A DNA stretch of 24,439 bases from an uncultured Oscillibacter sp. (GTDB lineage: Bacteria; Bacillota; Clostridia; Oscillospirales; Oscillospiraceae): contig CAJTKE010000029.1 in the NCBI GenBank assembly GCA_910576865.1, positions 1-24,439 of the forward strand. Reading direction: 5' to 3'. Below the pieces are notes generated by a model that did no database searches, was not told the DNA's origin, and saw nothing but the letters and a program-made list of their open reading frames with translations. Position numbers and translations under genes: made by a program. Below are positions 15,011-22,341 of this stretch, piece by piece (position 1 is the first letter of the stretch; each line of letters opens with the position of its first letter).

Positions 15011-18000
15011 ATGACCAACTTCGACCACCTCCTCCCGGACCCGGACTTCGCCTCCTTCGCCCCGGCGGCGGTGGCGGCGGAAAAAATCTATCAGATCTCC
15101 CCCGCCGACTGCATCCTCACCTGCCGCCGCTGCCTGGAGGCCGCCGTGAAATGGATGTACTCCGTGGACACGGGCCTCACCCTGCCCTGCGACACCCGTC
15201 TGGCGGCGCTGATGGACGGCGGGGACTTCCGGGACATCGTGGGGCCGGATCTCTGGAAGCGGTTGAAGCTGATCCGCACCTTTGGCAACCAGGCCGCCCA
15301 CAACAACAGCAAAAAGCTCAAAGCGCCCGAGGCCGCCCTGTGCCTGGAAAACCTCTACCTGTTCCTGGACTTCGTGGCCTACTGCTACGGCAGAGGGGAG
15401 TACATGGAGCGGCCCTTCGACCCCTCTCTTCTGGACGCGAAGCCGGAGCCGGTCCCCGTTCCTCCCGTGCCGGAGGTGGACCTGGAGGCCCTCATCGAGG
15501 AGAACAAAGCCCTCAAGGCCCAACTCACCGCCCGGCGGGAGGAACAGCTGCCCACCTACGTCCCCAAGCCCCTGGACCTCTCCGAGTACGAGACCCGGAA
15601 GATTTACATCGACGCCATGCTCCTGGACGCGGGCTGGACCGAGGGCCGGGACTGGCTGAACGAGGTCCCGCTGTCCGGCATGCCCTCCAAGAGCGGCGAG
15701 GGCCGGGCGGACTATGTGCTCTACGGCGACGACGGGAAGCCCCTGGCGGTGCTGGAGGCCAAGCGGGTCTGCGCCGACGCGGTCCAGGGCCGCCAGCAGG
15801 CCAGGCTCTACGCCGACTGCCTGGAGCGGCAGTACGGCCGCCGCCCTGTCGTCTTCCTCTCCAACGGCTTCGAGACCCGGATCGTCGACGGGCGCCATCC
15901 CGAGCGGAAGGTGGCCGGGGTCTTCTCCAAGCGGGACCTGGAGAAGCTGATGAACCTGCGCTCCATGCGGCGGAGCCTCTCCGGCGCGGAGGTGGACAAG
16001 TCCATCGCCGGGCGCTACTATCAGGAGGGGGCCGTCAAAGCCGTCTGCGAGGCCTTCGACGGACAGAACCGCCGGAAGGCCCTGCTGGTCATGGCCACGG
16101 GCTCCGGCAAGACCCGGACGGTCATCGCCCTGTGCGACGTGCTGCTCCGGCACGGGTGGGTGAAGAACATCCTCTTCCTGGCGGACCGGAACTCCCTGGT
16201 CACCCAGGCGAAGCGGAATTTCGTGAAGCTGTTGCCGGACCTGTCCGTCACCAACCTCTGCGAGGAAAAGGACAACTACGCCGCCCACTGCGTCCTGTCC
16301 ACCTACCAGACCATGATGAACTGCATCGACGGGCTGGCGGACGAAAAGGGGAAAATCTTCACCTGCGGGCACTTCGATCTGGTGATCTGCGACGAGGCCC
16401 ACCGGTCCATTTACAACAAATACAGAGATATTTTCACTTGGTTTGACGCGCCCCTGGTGGGCCTCACCGCCACGCCCAAGGACGAGATCGACAAAAACAC
16501 CTACGAGGTTTTCGAGCTGGAGAGCGGCGTGCCTACCTACGGCTACGACCTGGCCCAGGCGGTGAAGGACGGCTTCCTGGTGGACTTCCTCTCCGTGGAA
16601 ACCACGCTGAAATTCCCGTCGGAGGGCATTGTGTATGACCAGCTTTCCGACGAGGACAAGGCCGCGTACGAGGAAACCTTCAGCCGGGACAGCAACATGC
16701 CGGACAGCATTCCCTCCGCCGCCCTGAACGAGTGGGTCTTCAACGAGGACACCATCCGCCAAGCCCTCCACATCCTCATGACCAACGGGCTGAAAGTGGA
16801 CTACGGCGGGAAGCTGGGCAAGACCATCATCTTCGCGAAAAACCACGACCACGCCGAAAAAATCCTGGAGGTCTTCGGGAAGGCCTACCCGGAGCTGCCG
16901 GGCTTCGCGGCCGTCATCGACAACCGGACGGAGTACGCCCAGGCCGCCATCGACGAATTTTCCGAGGCTCAAAAGTCGCCCCGGATCGCCATCTCCGTGG
17001 ACATGCTGGACACGGGCATCGACGTGCCGGAGATCCTGAACCTGGTCTTTTTCAAGAAGGTCATGAGCCGGGCCAAGTTCTGGCAGATGATCGGCCGGGG
17101 GACCCGGCTGTGCCCGGGCCTCATCGACGGGGCGGACAAGGAGAAATTTTATATTTTCGACTTCTGCGGAAACTTCGAGTTTTTCCGCATGAGCAAGGGC
17201 AAGGCCTCCCCCGGCCAGATGGCCCTCCCCGGGGCGCTGTTCCGGCTGAAGGCCCAGATCGCCCTGCAATTGCAGGAGCCGGAGTTTCAGACGGAGGAAC
17301 TGACGGCCTTCCGGGCATCGCTGGTGGCGGACCTGGTCCGCAAGGTAAGCGAGCTGAACCGGGAGAACTTCGCCGTCCGGCAGCACCTGAAATGCGTGGA
17401 GCGGTTCGCAAGGCCGGAGGGGTACGCCGCCCTCACCTATGAGGACACGCTGCGCATGGAGGAAGAGCTGTCCCCGCTGATTCAGCCGGACCCGGAGGAC
17501 CCCAGGGCCCTGCGGTTCGACGCGCTGCTCTGCGGCCTGGAGCTGGCCCTCCTGGCGAAGAAACCCCGGACCCGGGCCCGGAGGGACCTGCTGGGCAAGG
17601 TCCGCGCCCTGACAAAGCTGTCCAACATCCCGGAGGTGGCGGACCGGTCGGAGCTGATGGACAAGCTGCTGCACACGGATTATCTGGAAACCGCCGGCGT
17701 CCGGGAGCTGGAGCGCGTCCGGGAGGAACTGCGGGACCTGATGAAATACATCCCCGTGGAGCGTCTGCGCTACGACACGAATTTCGACGACGAAATCCTG
17801 TCCATGGAGTGGCGGGAATCGGAGCTGGAAAACGACGATCTGAAAAACTACAAGGCCAAAGCGGAGTTCTACGTCCGCCGGCACCAGGACGAGGCCGCCA
17901 TCGCCAAGCTGAAAGGCAACGTTCCCCCGACGGAGGAGGATGTCGCCGCCCTGGAGCGCATCCTCTGGAGCGAGGTGGGCACGAAACAGGAGTACGAGGC

Positions 18001-18307
18001 GGAGCTGGGAGCCAAGCCCCTGGGGGAGTTCGTCCGGGAGATCGTGGGGCTGGACATGGGGGCGGCCAAGGCGGCGTTTGCGGAGTACCTGGACGGCGCC
18101 GGGCTGGACAGCCGCCAGATTTACTTTGTAAACCAGATTGTGGAGTACATTGTCCGCAACGGGCTGATGAAGGACCTGTCGGTCCTCCAGGGCCCGCCGT
18201 TCACGGACAAGGGCAGCGTGGTGGAGGTGTTCACGGACCTCTCCGTCTGGCTGGGCATCCGGAAGGTGATCGAGGGGATCAACCAAAACGCTCTGGCGGT
18301 TTTTTGA
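15011..18307 (+). CDS. hsdR: Type I restriction enzyme endonuclease/translocase subunit
   Basis: The 1098-residue protein starts with a DUF4145-like helical domain (about 1-130, with RRCLEAAVKWMY and GNQAAHNNSK). A coiled coil near 155-180 follows, then the HsdR nuclease core (GRADYVLYGDDG, VLEAKR; Asp234, Glu249, Lys251). The superfamily 2 motor has Walker A ATGSGKT (362-368), DEAH (461-464), LTATP (about 485-489) and motif VI QMIGRGTRL (692-700). The C-terminal part is the EcoEI-type HsdR C-terminal region. AGAAGGTGACACC precedes the ATG. DNA is GC-rich again, in contrast to the preceding two genes. It would cleave unmodified DNA after ATP-driven translocation. Confidence 0.96.
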   Translation: MTNFDHLLPDPDFASFAPAAVAAEKIYQISPADCILTCRRCLEAAVKWMYSVDTGLTLPCDTRLAALMDGGDFRDIVGPDLWKRLKLIRTFGNQAAHNNSKKLKAPEAALCLENLYLFLDFVAYCYGRGEYMERPFDPSLLDAKPEPVPVPPVPEVDLEALIEENKALKAQLTARREEQLPTYVPKPLDLSEYETRKIYIDAMLLDAGWTEGRDWLNEVPLSGMPSKSGEGRADYVLYGDDGKPLAVLEAKRVCADAVQGRQQARLYADCLERQYGRRPVVFLSNGFETRIVDGRHPERKVAGVFSKRDLEKLMNLRSMRRSLSGAEVDKSIAGRYYQEGAVKAVCEAFDGQNRRKALLVMATGSGKTRTVIALCDVLLRHGWVKNILFLADRNSLVTQAKRNFVKLLPDLSVTNLCEEKDNYAAHCVLSTYQTMMNCIDGLADEKGKIFTCGHFDLVICDEAHRSIYNKYRDIFTWFDAPLVGLTATPKDEIDKNTYEVFELESGVPTYGYDLAQAVKDGFLVDFLSVETTLKFPSEGIVYDQLSDEDKAAYEETFSRDSNMPDSIPSAALNEWVFNEDTIRQALHILMTNGLKVDYGGKLGKTIIFAKNHDHAEKILEVFGKAYPELPGFAAVIDNRTEYAQAAIDEFSEAQKSPRIAISVDMLDTGIDVPEILNLVFFKKVMSRAKFWQMIGRGTRLCPGLIDGADKEKFYIFDFCGNFEFFRMSKGKASPGQMALPGALFRLKAQIALQLQEPEFQTEELTAFRASLVADLVRKVSELNRENFAVRQHLKCVERFARPEGYAALTYEDTLRMEEELSPLIQPDPEDPRALRFDALLCGLELALLAKKPRTRARRDLLGKVRALTKLSNIPEVADRSELMDKLLHTDYLETAGVRELERVREELRDLMKYIPVERLRYDTNFDDEILSMEWRESELENDDLKNYKAKAEFYVRRHQDEAAIAKLKGNVPPTEEDVAALERILWSEVGTKQEYEAELGAKPLGEFVREIVGLDMGAAKAAFAEYLDGAGLDSRQIYFVNQIVEYIVRNGLMKDLSVLQGPPFTDKGSVVEVFTDLSVWLGIRKVIEGINQNALAVF

Positions 18308-18332
18308 CGGGAACGTCCCGCACTGACCGCGG

Positions 18333-18482
18333 CTCAAAAGCTGCGCCGTTACAAACAAGGAACAGGCCCTTCCGCTCCAGGTTCCCGTATGGGTCACGGC
18401 TTGGGTCAGACAGACACCGCAAAATAAAACCACCAGAAAACAAGAACAAAGCCGCTGAAATTCCTTGAATTTCAGCGGCTTT
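18333..18482 (+). repeat. Right flanking repeat of the type I restriction locus
   Basis: This is the partner of the repeat at 11744-11902. The identical 20-mer lies at 18389-18408, and the block again ends in a 16-bp-stem hairpin. It starts about 25 bases after the hsdR stop. A shorter G-A-rich stretch between AAAACCACC and CAAGAACAAAGCC is the main length difference from the left copy. Confidence 0.75.
18448..18482. terminator. 16-bp-stem bidirectional terminator between convergent hsdR and the exported paralogue
   Basis: AAAGCCGCTGAAATTC (18448-18463) pairs perfectly with GAATTTCAGCGGCTTT (18467-18482) around a CTT loop. T-rich sequence follows on the minus strand (TTTGTTCTTGTTTTC). It lies between two convergent genes and can serve both. 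Confidence 0.75.
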
Positions 18483-18531
18483 GGTACGCTTCAAAGGATC
18501 AGGCCAGAACTCCGGAGAGAATGCCGGCTTC

Positions 18532-19665
18532 TTACGCCGTTGCGGCCGTCAGCTTTCCCAGCTCCACCCGGGTCCCGCCAATGTTCACCGCCGTCACCGC
18601 GGCGGGGTCGATGGGATAGGGGAAATCATGGCCGAAACTGATCATGAAGGACTCTCCCTCTTGGCCGCCGCCTCCGCCGCCGCCCATCTGCGTGACGTCC
18701 ACATAGTCCCCGTCCTTCAGCCAGAGGCCCCAGGAGCTCTCAATATTGGCGTGGTTCAGGTCTCCAAGGTACAGCTTGTTCGGGTCCTCCTTCTCTCCGG
18801 CTTTCGGAAAATCGTTTATCGGGGCCAGGACCTCGCCCCTGGCGGACAGGCCCGTGGCGGAAATCTGGAGCTCCGTGAAGCGCATGGGAACCTTTTTGGT
18901 CTCCCCCAGGGTGATCTTCGCGTCGGCCCCCGTGTATTGGATGGGCGGGACCTGCTTTTTCACCGTGAAGGTGAAGTCAAAGGGGCCCTTCAAAAAGACC
19001 TTGTCCGGGCTGTCGCTGGGGGCGAGGTTCTCCAGGTGCAGCGTCAGCACCGGCTGCCGGGTTTTCGTGAACAAGCGGGAGTCCAGCCAGCCCATGTTGG
19101 TCTGGAAGTTCAGGGTGTTTCCCTCCCGCCCCTCCGGCGAGAACCAGAAGGAGCCCGTCTGCCCCTTGGCCAGCTCGGCCTGGATTTTCTTCTCCGCCTC
19201 CTCCGGAGTCACCTCCGGATCGTTGGCGTAGAACTCCTCCAGATTGTTCCGTGTGTACTCCTTCCACTGGTCATCCCGCAGCTTGAGGCTGCACTTCTCC
19301 GTGGTAAGGGATGTGTACTGCTGGACCTCCTCCGGGATGTCGGGGCTCTTGACGTCAAAGGACAGCCACAGGTCCTCTCCGTTCCAGATGGCGGCGTTGA
19401 GAGTCACCGTCGTCTTCCCCACGGTTTTGCTCTGCTTGATGGCGGTGCCCATGCGGGAGAGGACCTCCTCCGAGGCCTTCGGCGTTTTGGGGTTGATCCC
19501 CAGGCTGGAGAACCACCGGGAGAACTGCCCGGCGGGCTTCGGGGCCTCCTCCGTCTTCTTGGGCTCCGCTGTCTCCTTGGGCTCCGCCGCCAGGGCGGCG
19601 CAGCTCAGGGACGCCAGCAGGGCCAGGGCCAGCAGCCCGGACGCCAATCGTTTCCATGTCTTCAT
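18532..19665 (-). CDS. Exported paralogue of the anti-sigma-like proteins, without cytoplasmic domain
   Basis: The 377-residue protein starts with a signal peptide (MKTWKRLASGLLALALLASL, cleavage probably near ALAA). A Lys/Glu/Pro-rich linker follows, then the whole extracytoplasmic domain of the neighbouring protein: GQFSRWFSSLGINPKTPK, TVTLNAAIWNG, GPFDFTFTVKK, LGDLNHANIESSWGLWL, a Gly run and DPAAVTAVNIGGTRVEL. I chose the ATG at 19665, preceded by GGAAGG; the frame is open further upstream but runs through the promoter motif. It lacks the roughly 65-residue cytoplasmic part and membrane helix found in the paralogues at 19784-21064 and 1473-2804. Near-identical DNA stretches show recent duplication or conversion. 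It could compete with the membrane forms for the extracellular signal, but this is an inference. Confidence 0.8.
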   Translation of the reverse strand: MKTWKRLASGLLALALLASLSCAALAAEPKETAEPKKTEEAPKPAGQFSRWFSSLGINPKTPKASEEVLSRMGTAIKQSKTVGKTTVTLNAAIWNGEDLWLSFDVKSPDIPEEVQQYTSLTTEKCSLKLRDDQWKEYTRNNLEEFYANDPEVTPEEAEKKIQAELAKGQTGSFWFSPEGREGNTLNFQTNMGWLDSRLFTKTRQPVLTLHLENLAPSDSPDKVFLKGPFDFTFTVKKQVPPIQYTGADAKITLGETKKVPMRFTELQISATGLSARGEVLAPINDFPKAGEKEDPNKLYLGDLNHANIESSWGLWLKDGDYVDVTQMGGGGGGGQEGESFMISFGHDFPYPIDPAAVTAVNIGGTRVELGKLTAATA

Positions 19666-19701
19666 TATGATACCTTCCTTTCTTTTCCGGCGGGAAGGGA
19701 A

Positions 19702-19747
19702 AAGCCCTCCCGTTCCGTTCTGCTTATTAAACGGATTGGGAGGGCTT
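19702..19747 (-). terminator. Terminator-like hairpin after the second sigma operon
   Basis: AAGCCCTCCC (19702-19711) pairs with GGGAGGGCTT (19738-19747), with an inner second stem around GTTCCGTT/AACGGAT. On the minus strand TTTT and a pyrimidine tract follow (GGGCTTTTCCC). It overlaps the promoter motif of the solo paralogue, so the same DNA may serve both purposes. Confidence 0.55.
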
Positions 19748-19756
19748 CGCGTCACA
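19728..19756 (-). promoter_or_regulatory. Putative ECF promoter of the exported paralogue
   Basis: On the minus strand TGTGAC (19751-19756), 17 bases and CGTTTA (19728-19733) repeat the pattern found upstream of both sigma genes. The spacer again contains CCCTCCC. The start codon is 62 bases downstream, compared with 44 for the sigma genes. The 16-base leader palindrome is absent here. Confidence 0.5.
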
Positions 19757-19783
19757 TGATTTTCAAAATTATTTGAAAATTTT

Positions 19784-21064
19784 TCAGTTCATCAACTCCG
19801 GCATCTGCTCCAGCCCGCTCAGCTCTATCCGGGTCCCGCCGATGTTCAACGCCGTCACCGTGGCGGGGTCGATGGGATAGGTGTAGTCGCGGCGGAAGTC
19901 TATCACGAAAGTCCCATCGGAGTCGCCGCCGCCGCCGCCGCTGCTCATCTGCGTGATGTCCACATAGCTTCCGTCCTCCAGCCAGAGGCCCCAGGAGCTC
20001 TCAATATTGGCGTGGTTCAGGTCCCCAAGGTGCAGTTTGTCCGGGTCCTCCTTCTCTCCAGCCTTGGGCTGGTCTATCGGGGCCAGGACCTCGCCTCTGG
20101 CGGTCAGACTCAGGGCGGAGAGCTCAAAATCCGTGAAGCGCATGGGGACCTCCCGGGTCTCTCCCAGGGTGATCTCCTCATCCGCGCCCCCGTAGTGGAT
20201 GGGGAGGATGGGCTCCTCCAGCGTGAAGGTAAGGTCAAAGGGTCCCTCGGCAAAGATCTCGCCCGGTGCGTTCAGGTCCCCATTGTCCGGAAGGGCGGCA
20301 AGGTTTTCGATATGCAGGGTCAGCTCCGGGCGCGTCGTCTCCGTGAAGGAACTGGCGGGCAGTGGATCTGCTACCTGGAAGAAGAGGGTGTTCCCCTCCC
20401 GCTGTTCCGGCATCAGAAAGTGAAGACTGTCCAACGGTCCCTCGGCCAGCCGCTCCTGAACGGTGTTCTCCGTTTCCTCCGGGGTCATGCCATCAAGAGC
20501 GCAGGTCTGCCTCGTCGAGTATGTCGTGGATTCCACCCACTGGTCCTCCCGCAGGATCAGGCGGCAGTCCTCTGCGTAGAGGTGGCTGTACTGTTCGATC
20601 TCCTCCGGGATGTTCGGACTCTCCACCGTAAAGGACAGCCACACGTTGTTTCCGTCCCACACGGCGGCGTTCAGGGTCACCGTCGAGTCCCCCACGGTCT
20701 GGCTCTGCTGGATGGCCGTGCCCGTGCGGGTCAGTACCTCCTCGGAGGTCTCCGGGGCCTGGGGGTTCACCCCCAGGCTGGAGAACCACTGGGAGAACTG
20801 CCCGGTCACCAGGGCGTAGCCGCAGGCGGAGAGGAGCAGCAGCGCCGCCACAACGGCGATCAGCCGCCAGCTCAGGTATTTTCCGCGCGTCCCGGCCCGC
20901 TGGTTCGCCCAGCTCCGGGGGTCCGCCAGCAGACGTGTTCGCTCCCGGCGGTATTGGGGGGAGACGTCCAGCTCCCGGGCCTCCATCCTCTGGATGACGC
21001 GCCCATACTGCGCCACGTTGGCGTCCATCATTCCCCGGCGGAGACAATCCTCAAACCGCGTCAT
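19784..21064 (-). CDS. Membrane-anchored anti-sigma-factor-like protein (second copy)
   Basis: The 426-residue protein has the same plan as the one at 1473-2804. A cytoplasmic N-terminus (about 1-68, with YRRERTRLLADPRSW) precedes one membrane helix (LIAVVAALLLLSACGYALV, about 69-88). The extracytoplasmic domain starts GQFSQWFSSLGVNP and ends DPATVTALNIGGTRIELSGL, with a Gly-rich loop (SSGGGGGDSDG). It starts inside the sigma gene (14-base overlap), with AAGGAGGGAT upstream. Its outer domain is closer to the exported paralogue just downstream than to the first copy (shared LGDLNHANIESSWGLWL). Confidence 0.75.
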   Translation of the reverse strand: MTRFEDCLRRGMMDANVAQYGRVIQRMEARELDVSPQYRRERTRLLADPRSWANQRAGTRGKYLSWRLIAVVAALLLLSACGYALVTGQFSQWFSSLGVNPQAPETSEEVLTRTGTAIQQSQTVGDSTVTLNAAVWDGNNVWLSFTVESPNIPEEIEQYSHLYAEDCRLILREDQWVESTTYSTRQTCALDGMTPEETENTVQERLAEGPLDSLHFLMPEQREGNTLFFQVADPLPASSFTETTRPELTLHIENLAALPDNGDLNAPGEIFAEGPFDLTFTLEEPILPIHYGGADEEITLGETREVPMRFTDFELSALSLTARGEVLAPIDQPKAGEKEDPDKLHLGDLNHANIESSWGLWLEDGSYVDITQMSSGGGGGDSDGTFVIDFRRDYTYPIDPATVTALNIGGTRIELSGLEQMPELMN

Positions 21065-21584
21065 GGAAATATCCCTCCTTTTCCAGCTGCTCCCGGAGCA
21101 TTTTCCGCCCCCGCAGCACCCGCATGGATACGGCGGACTCCTTCAGGTCCATCCGCCGGGCGATCTCCTGATTGCTCTCCTCCTCCACGCATTTCAGTTC
21201 CAGGATCCGCCGGTAGCTCTCCGGCAGGGCCCGGATCAGGGAGACCAGATAGTCGTATTCGTCCTGATGGTCCTCCGGGGCCGGCGGGTCCCAATCCTCC
21301 GGGAAGGCGACGGTCCGCCGCTCCGTCCGGAGAATGTCCATGGCGCAGTTCTTGGCCACGGTGACTGTGTAGCCCTCCGTCTCCTCCCAGGGCAGGGCGG
21401 ACACCCGGTCCCAGTTCTGCACCAGCTTGAGCCAGGTCTGCTGGGCGGCGTCCTCCGCCTGGGTGGGGTCCCCCAGGATGCGGAGGACCACCGCGTAGAT
21501 TTTTTTCTCGTGAGCCTCAAAGAGCCGCGTGAACCGCCGCTGGTCCTGTTCGGTCTCCAGCATGGCGAGGCAGATCGCAAGCAT
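21051..21584 (-). CDS. ECF-type RNA polymerase sigma factor (second copy)
   Basis: The 177-residue protein is a close paralogue of the one at 2791-3324, with the same length and region 2/region 4 layout (EDAAQQTWLKLVQNW; NQEIARRMDLKESAVSMRVL). The differences cluster in the region 4 recognition helix (LSESNVAVRIL in copy one, LKESAVSMRVL here), so promoter choice may overlap but not be identical. AGGAGG lies about eight bases before the ATG. The leader carries the same promoter-like pair and palindrome as copy one. Confidence 0.92.
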   Translation of the reverse strand: MLAICLAMLETEQDQRRFTRLFEAHEKKIYAVVLRILGDPTQAEDAAQQTWLKLVQNWDRVSALPWEETEGYTVTVAKNCAMDILRTERRTVAFPEDWDPPAPEDHQDEYDYLVSLIRALPESYRRILELKCVEEESNQEIARRMDLKESAVSMRVLRGRKMLREQLEKEGYFHDAV

Positions 21585-21603
21585 AGAGCTCTCCTCCTTT
21601 TCG

Positions 21604-21657
21604 GTTGAATTGGCGCCGATTCACCCTTTAAACGGTTGGGGAGGGAGAAATACCACA
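21604..21657 (-). promoter_or_regulatory. Putative ECF promoter and leader palindrome of the second sigma operon
   Basis: On the minus strand TGTGGT (21652-21657), 17 bases and CGTTTA (21629-21634) precede the start codon by 44 bases, the same distance as in copy one. The palindrome GAATCGGCGCCAATTC (21607-21622) is identical to copy one. The conserved spacing in both leaders supports a functional element. Confidence 0.55.
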
Positions 21658-21660
21658 AAA

Positions 21661-22165
21661 TCTTGAGAAATTTTTCAGGCCACAAGGGCGCACATTCTTG
21701 GTCCTGACTCTGCAAAACGGCGCATCCCGGTGCGTAATCCTGTGCAGTGGCGCAAGGGTCCTCTTCCGCGGCTGCCTTCCGCCCTGCCAGCGGAGTGCTC
21801 CTGCCCAGCTGACACACGATCTCATCCGCCATGGGCCGAAACAGGATGCGTATCTGCGCCATATCATAGCACCGCCTCCCATCGTTGTCTACCTGGCGGT
21901 GCGGGATGATCCGGCCCAAAAGATAACCGGTCCGCGCGTCCTCCGCCATCAGGAAGGAGACCGGCAAGCGCAGACCGGTTGAGGAAATCCTGGCGGTCAA
22001 TGCCTGGATGGACAGGTCGCCCCAGGCCGGGCAGTCCATCCCGTCGCCGTGTCCGTCGGCGATCGCCAGTATCAAGGCGCTGTCATCAAAACCCACTCGG
22101 ATAGATTGAGGCAGCTTCGCCCGCAGAGAGGTGTGTCTGCCATTTTCAAACAGGCAAAATGTCAA
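21661..22165 (-). pseudogene. Possible coding remnant of unknown identity
   Basis: An open frame runs leftward from a TTG at 22165 with GC-rich third codon positions like real genes here. It contains VGFDDSALILAIADGHGD, then ARTGYLLGRIIPHRQVDNDG and MADEIVCQLGR. It has no stop before it enters the promoter and coding region of the sigma gene, so a complete gene is unlikely. There is no good ribosome site. I do not recognise the family. It could be the 5' part of a gene cut off by the sigma module, or a chance frame. Confidence 0.3.
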
Positions 22166-22206
22166 GACTAAATTACAAAAAATTATAAAAAGTTTTTAAT
22201 AGCCCT

Positions 22207-22244
22207 AAAAACGGGGGTCCCGCTCCAGGTGGGATCCCCGTTTT
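22207..22244. terminator. Bidirectional intrinsic terminator downstream of the transposase gene
   Basis: AAAACGGGGGTCCC (about 22208-22221) pairs with GGGATCCCCGTTTT (22231-22244) with one wobble and a nine-base loop, and T-tracts lie on both sides. It is about 100 bases beyond the stop of the leftward transposase gene. The segment 22245-22341 holds nothing I recognise. Confidence 0.75.
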
Positions 22245-22341
22245 CCTCGCCTCCACGGCGCTGGCGGTGCAAAAATGGCGCAAAGAATTGGCCGGCTCCC
22301 TTGGGCGTTTCCGGCCTGGTCGTTTTCCCGTGTTCAGCTGG

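Noticed and set aside
11797..18408. Small minus-strand frames sharing a DPSRDP segment in both flanking repeats, considered as a conserved peptide
   Set aside because: The shared residues come from the identical 20-mer. The rest diverges with no coding pattern, and the left frame runs into the HAD gene.
14996..18433. Very long open frame antisense to hsdR
   Set aside because: It is a shadow of the GC-rich hsdR frame. The sense strand has all the helicase and nuclease motifs, and the antisense product is low-complexity Leu/Gly/Val/Arg without recognisable domains.
22020..22110. ADGHGD segment read as a PP2C-type phosphatase motif
   Set aside because: The other conserved acidic motifs of the family are missing and the frame has no proper end, so no function is assigned.
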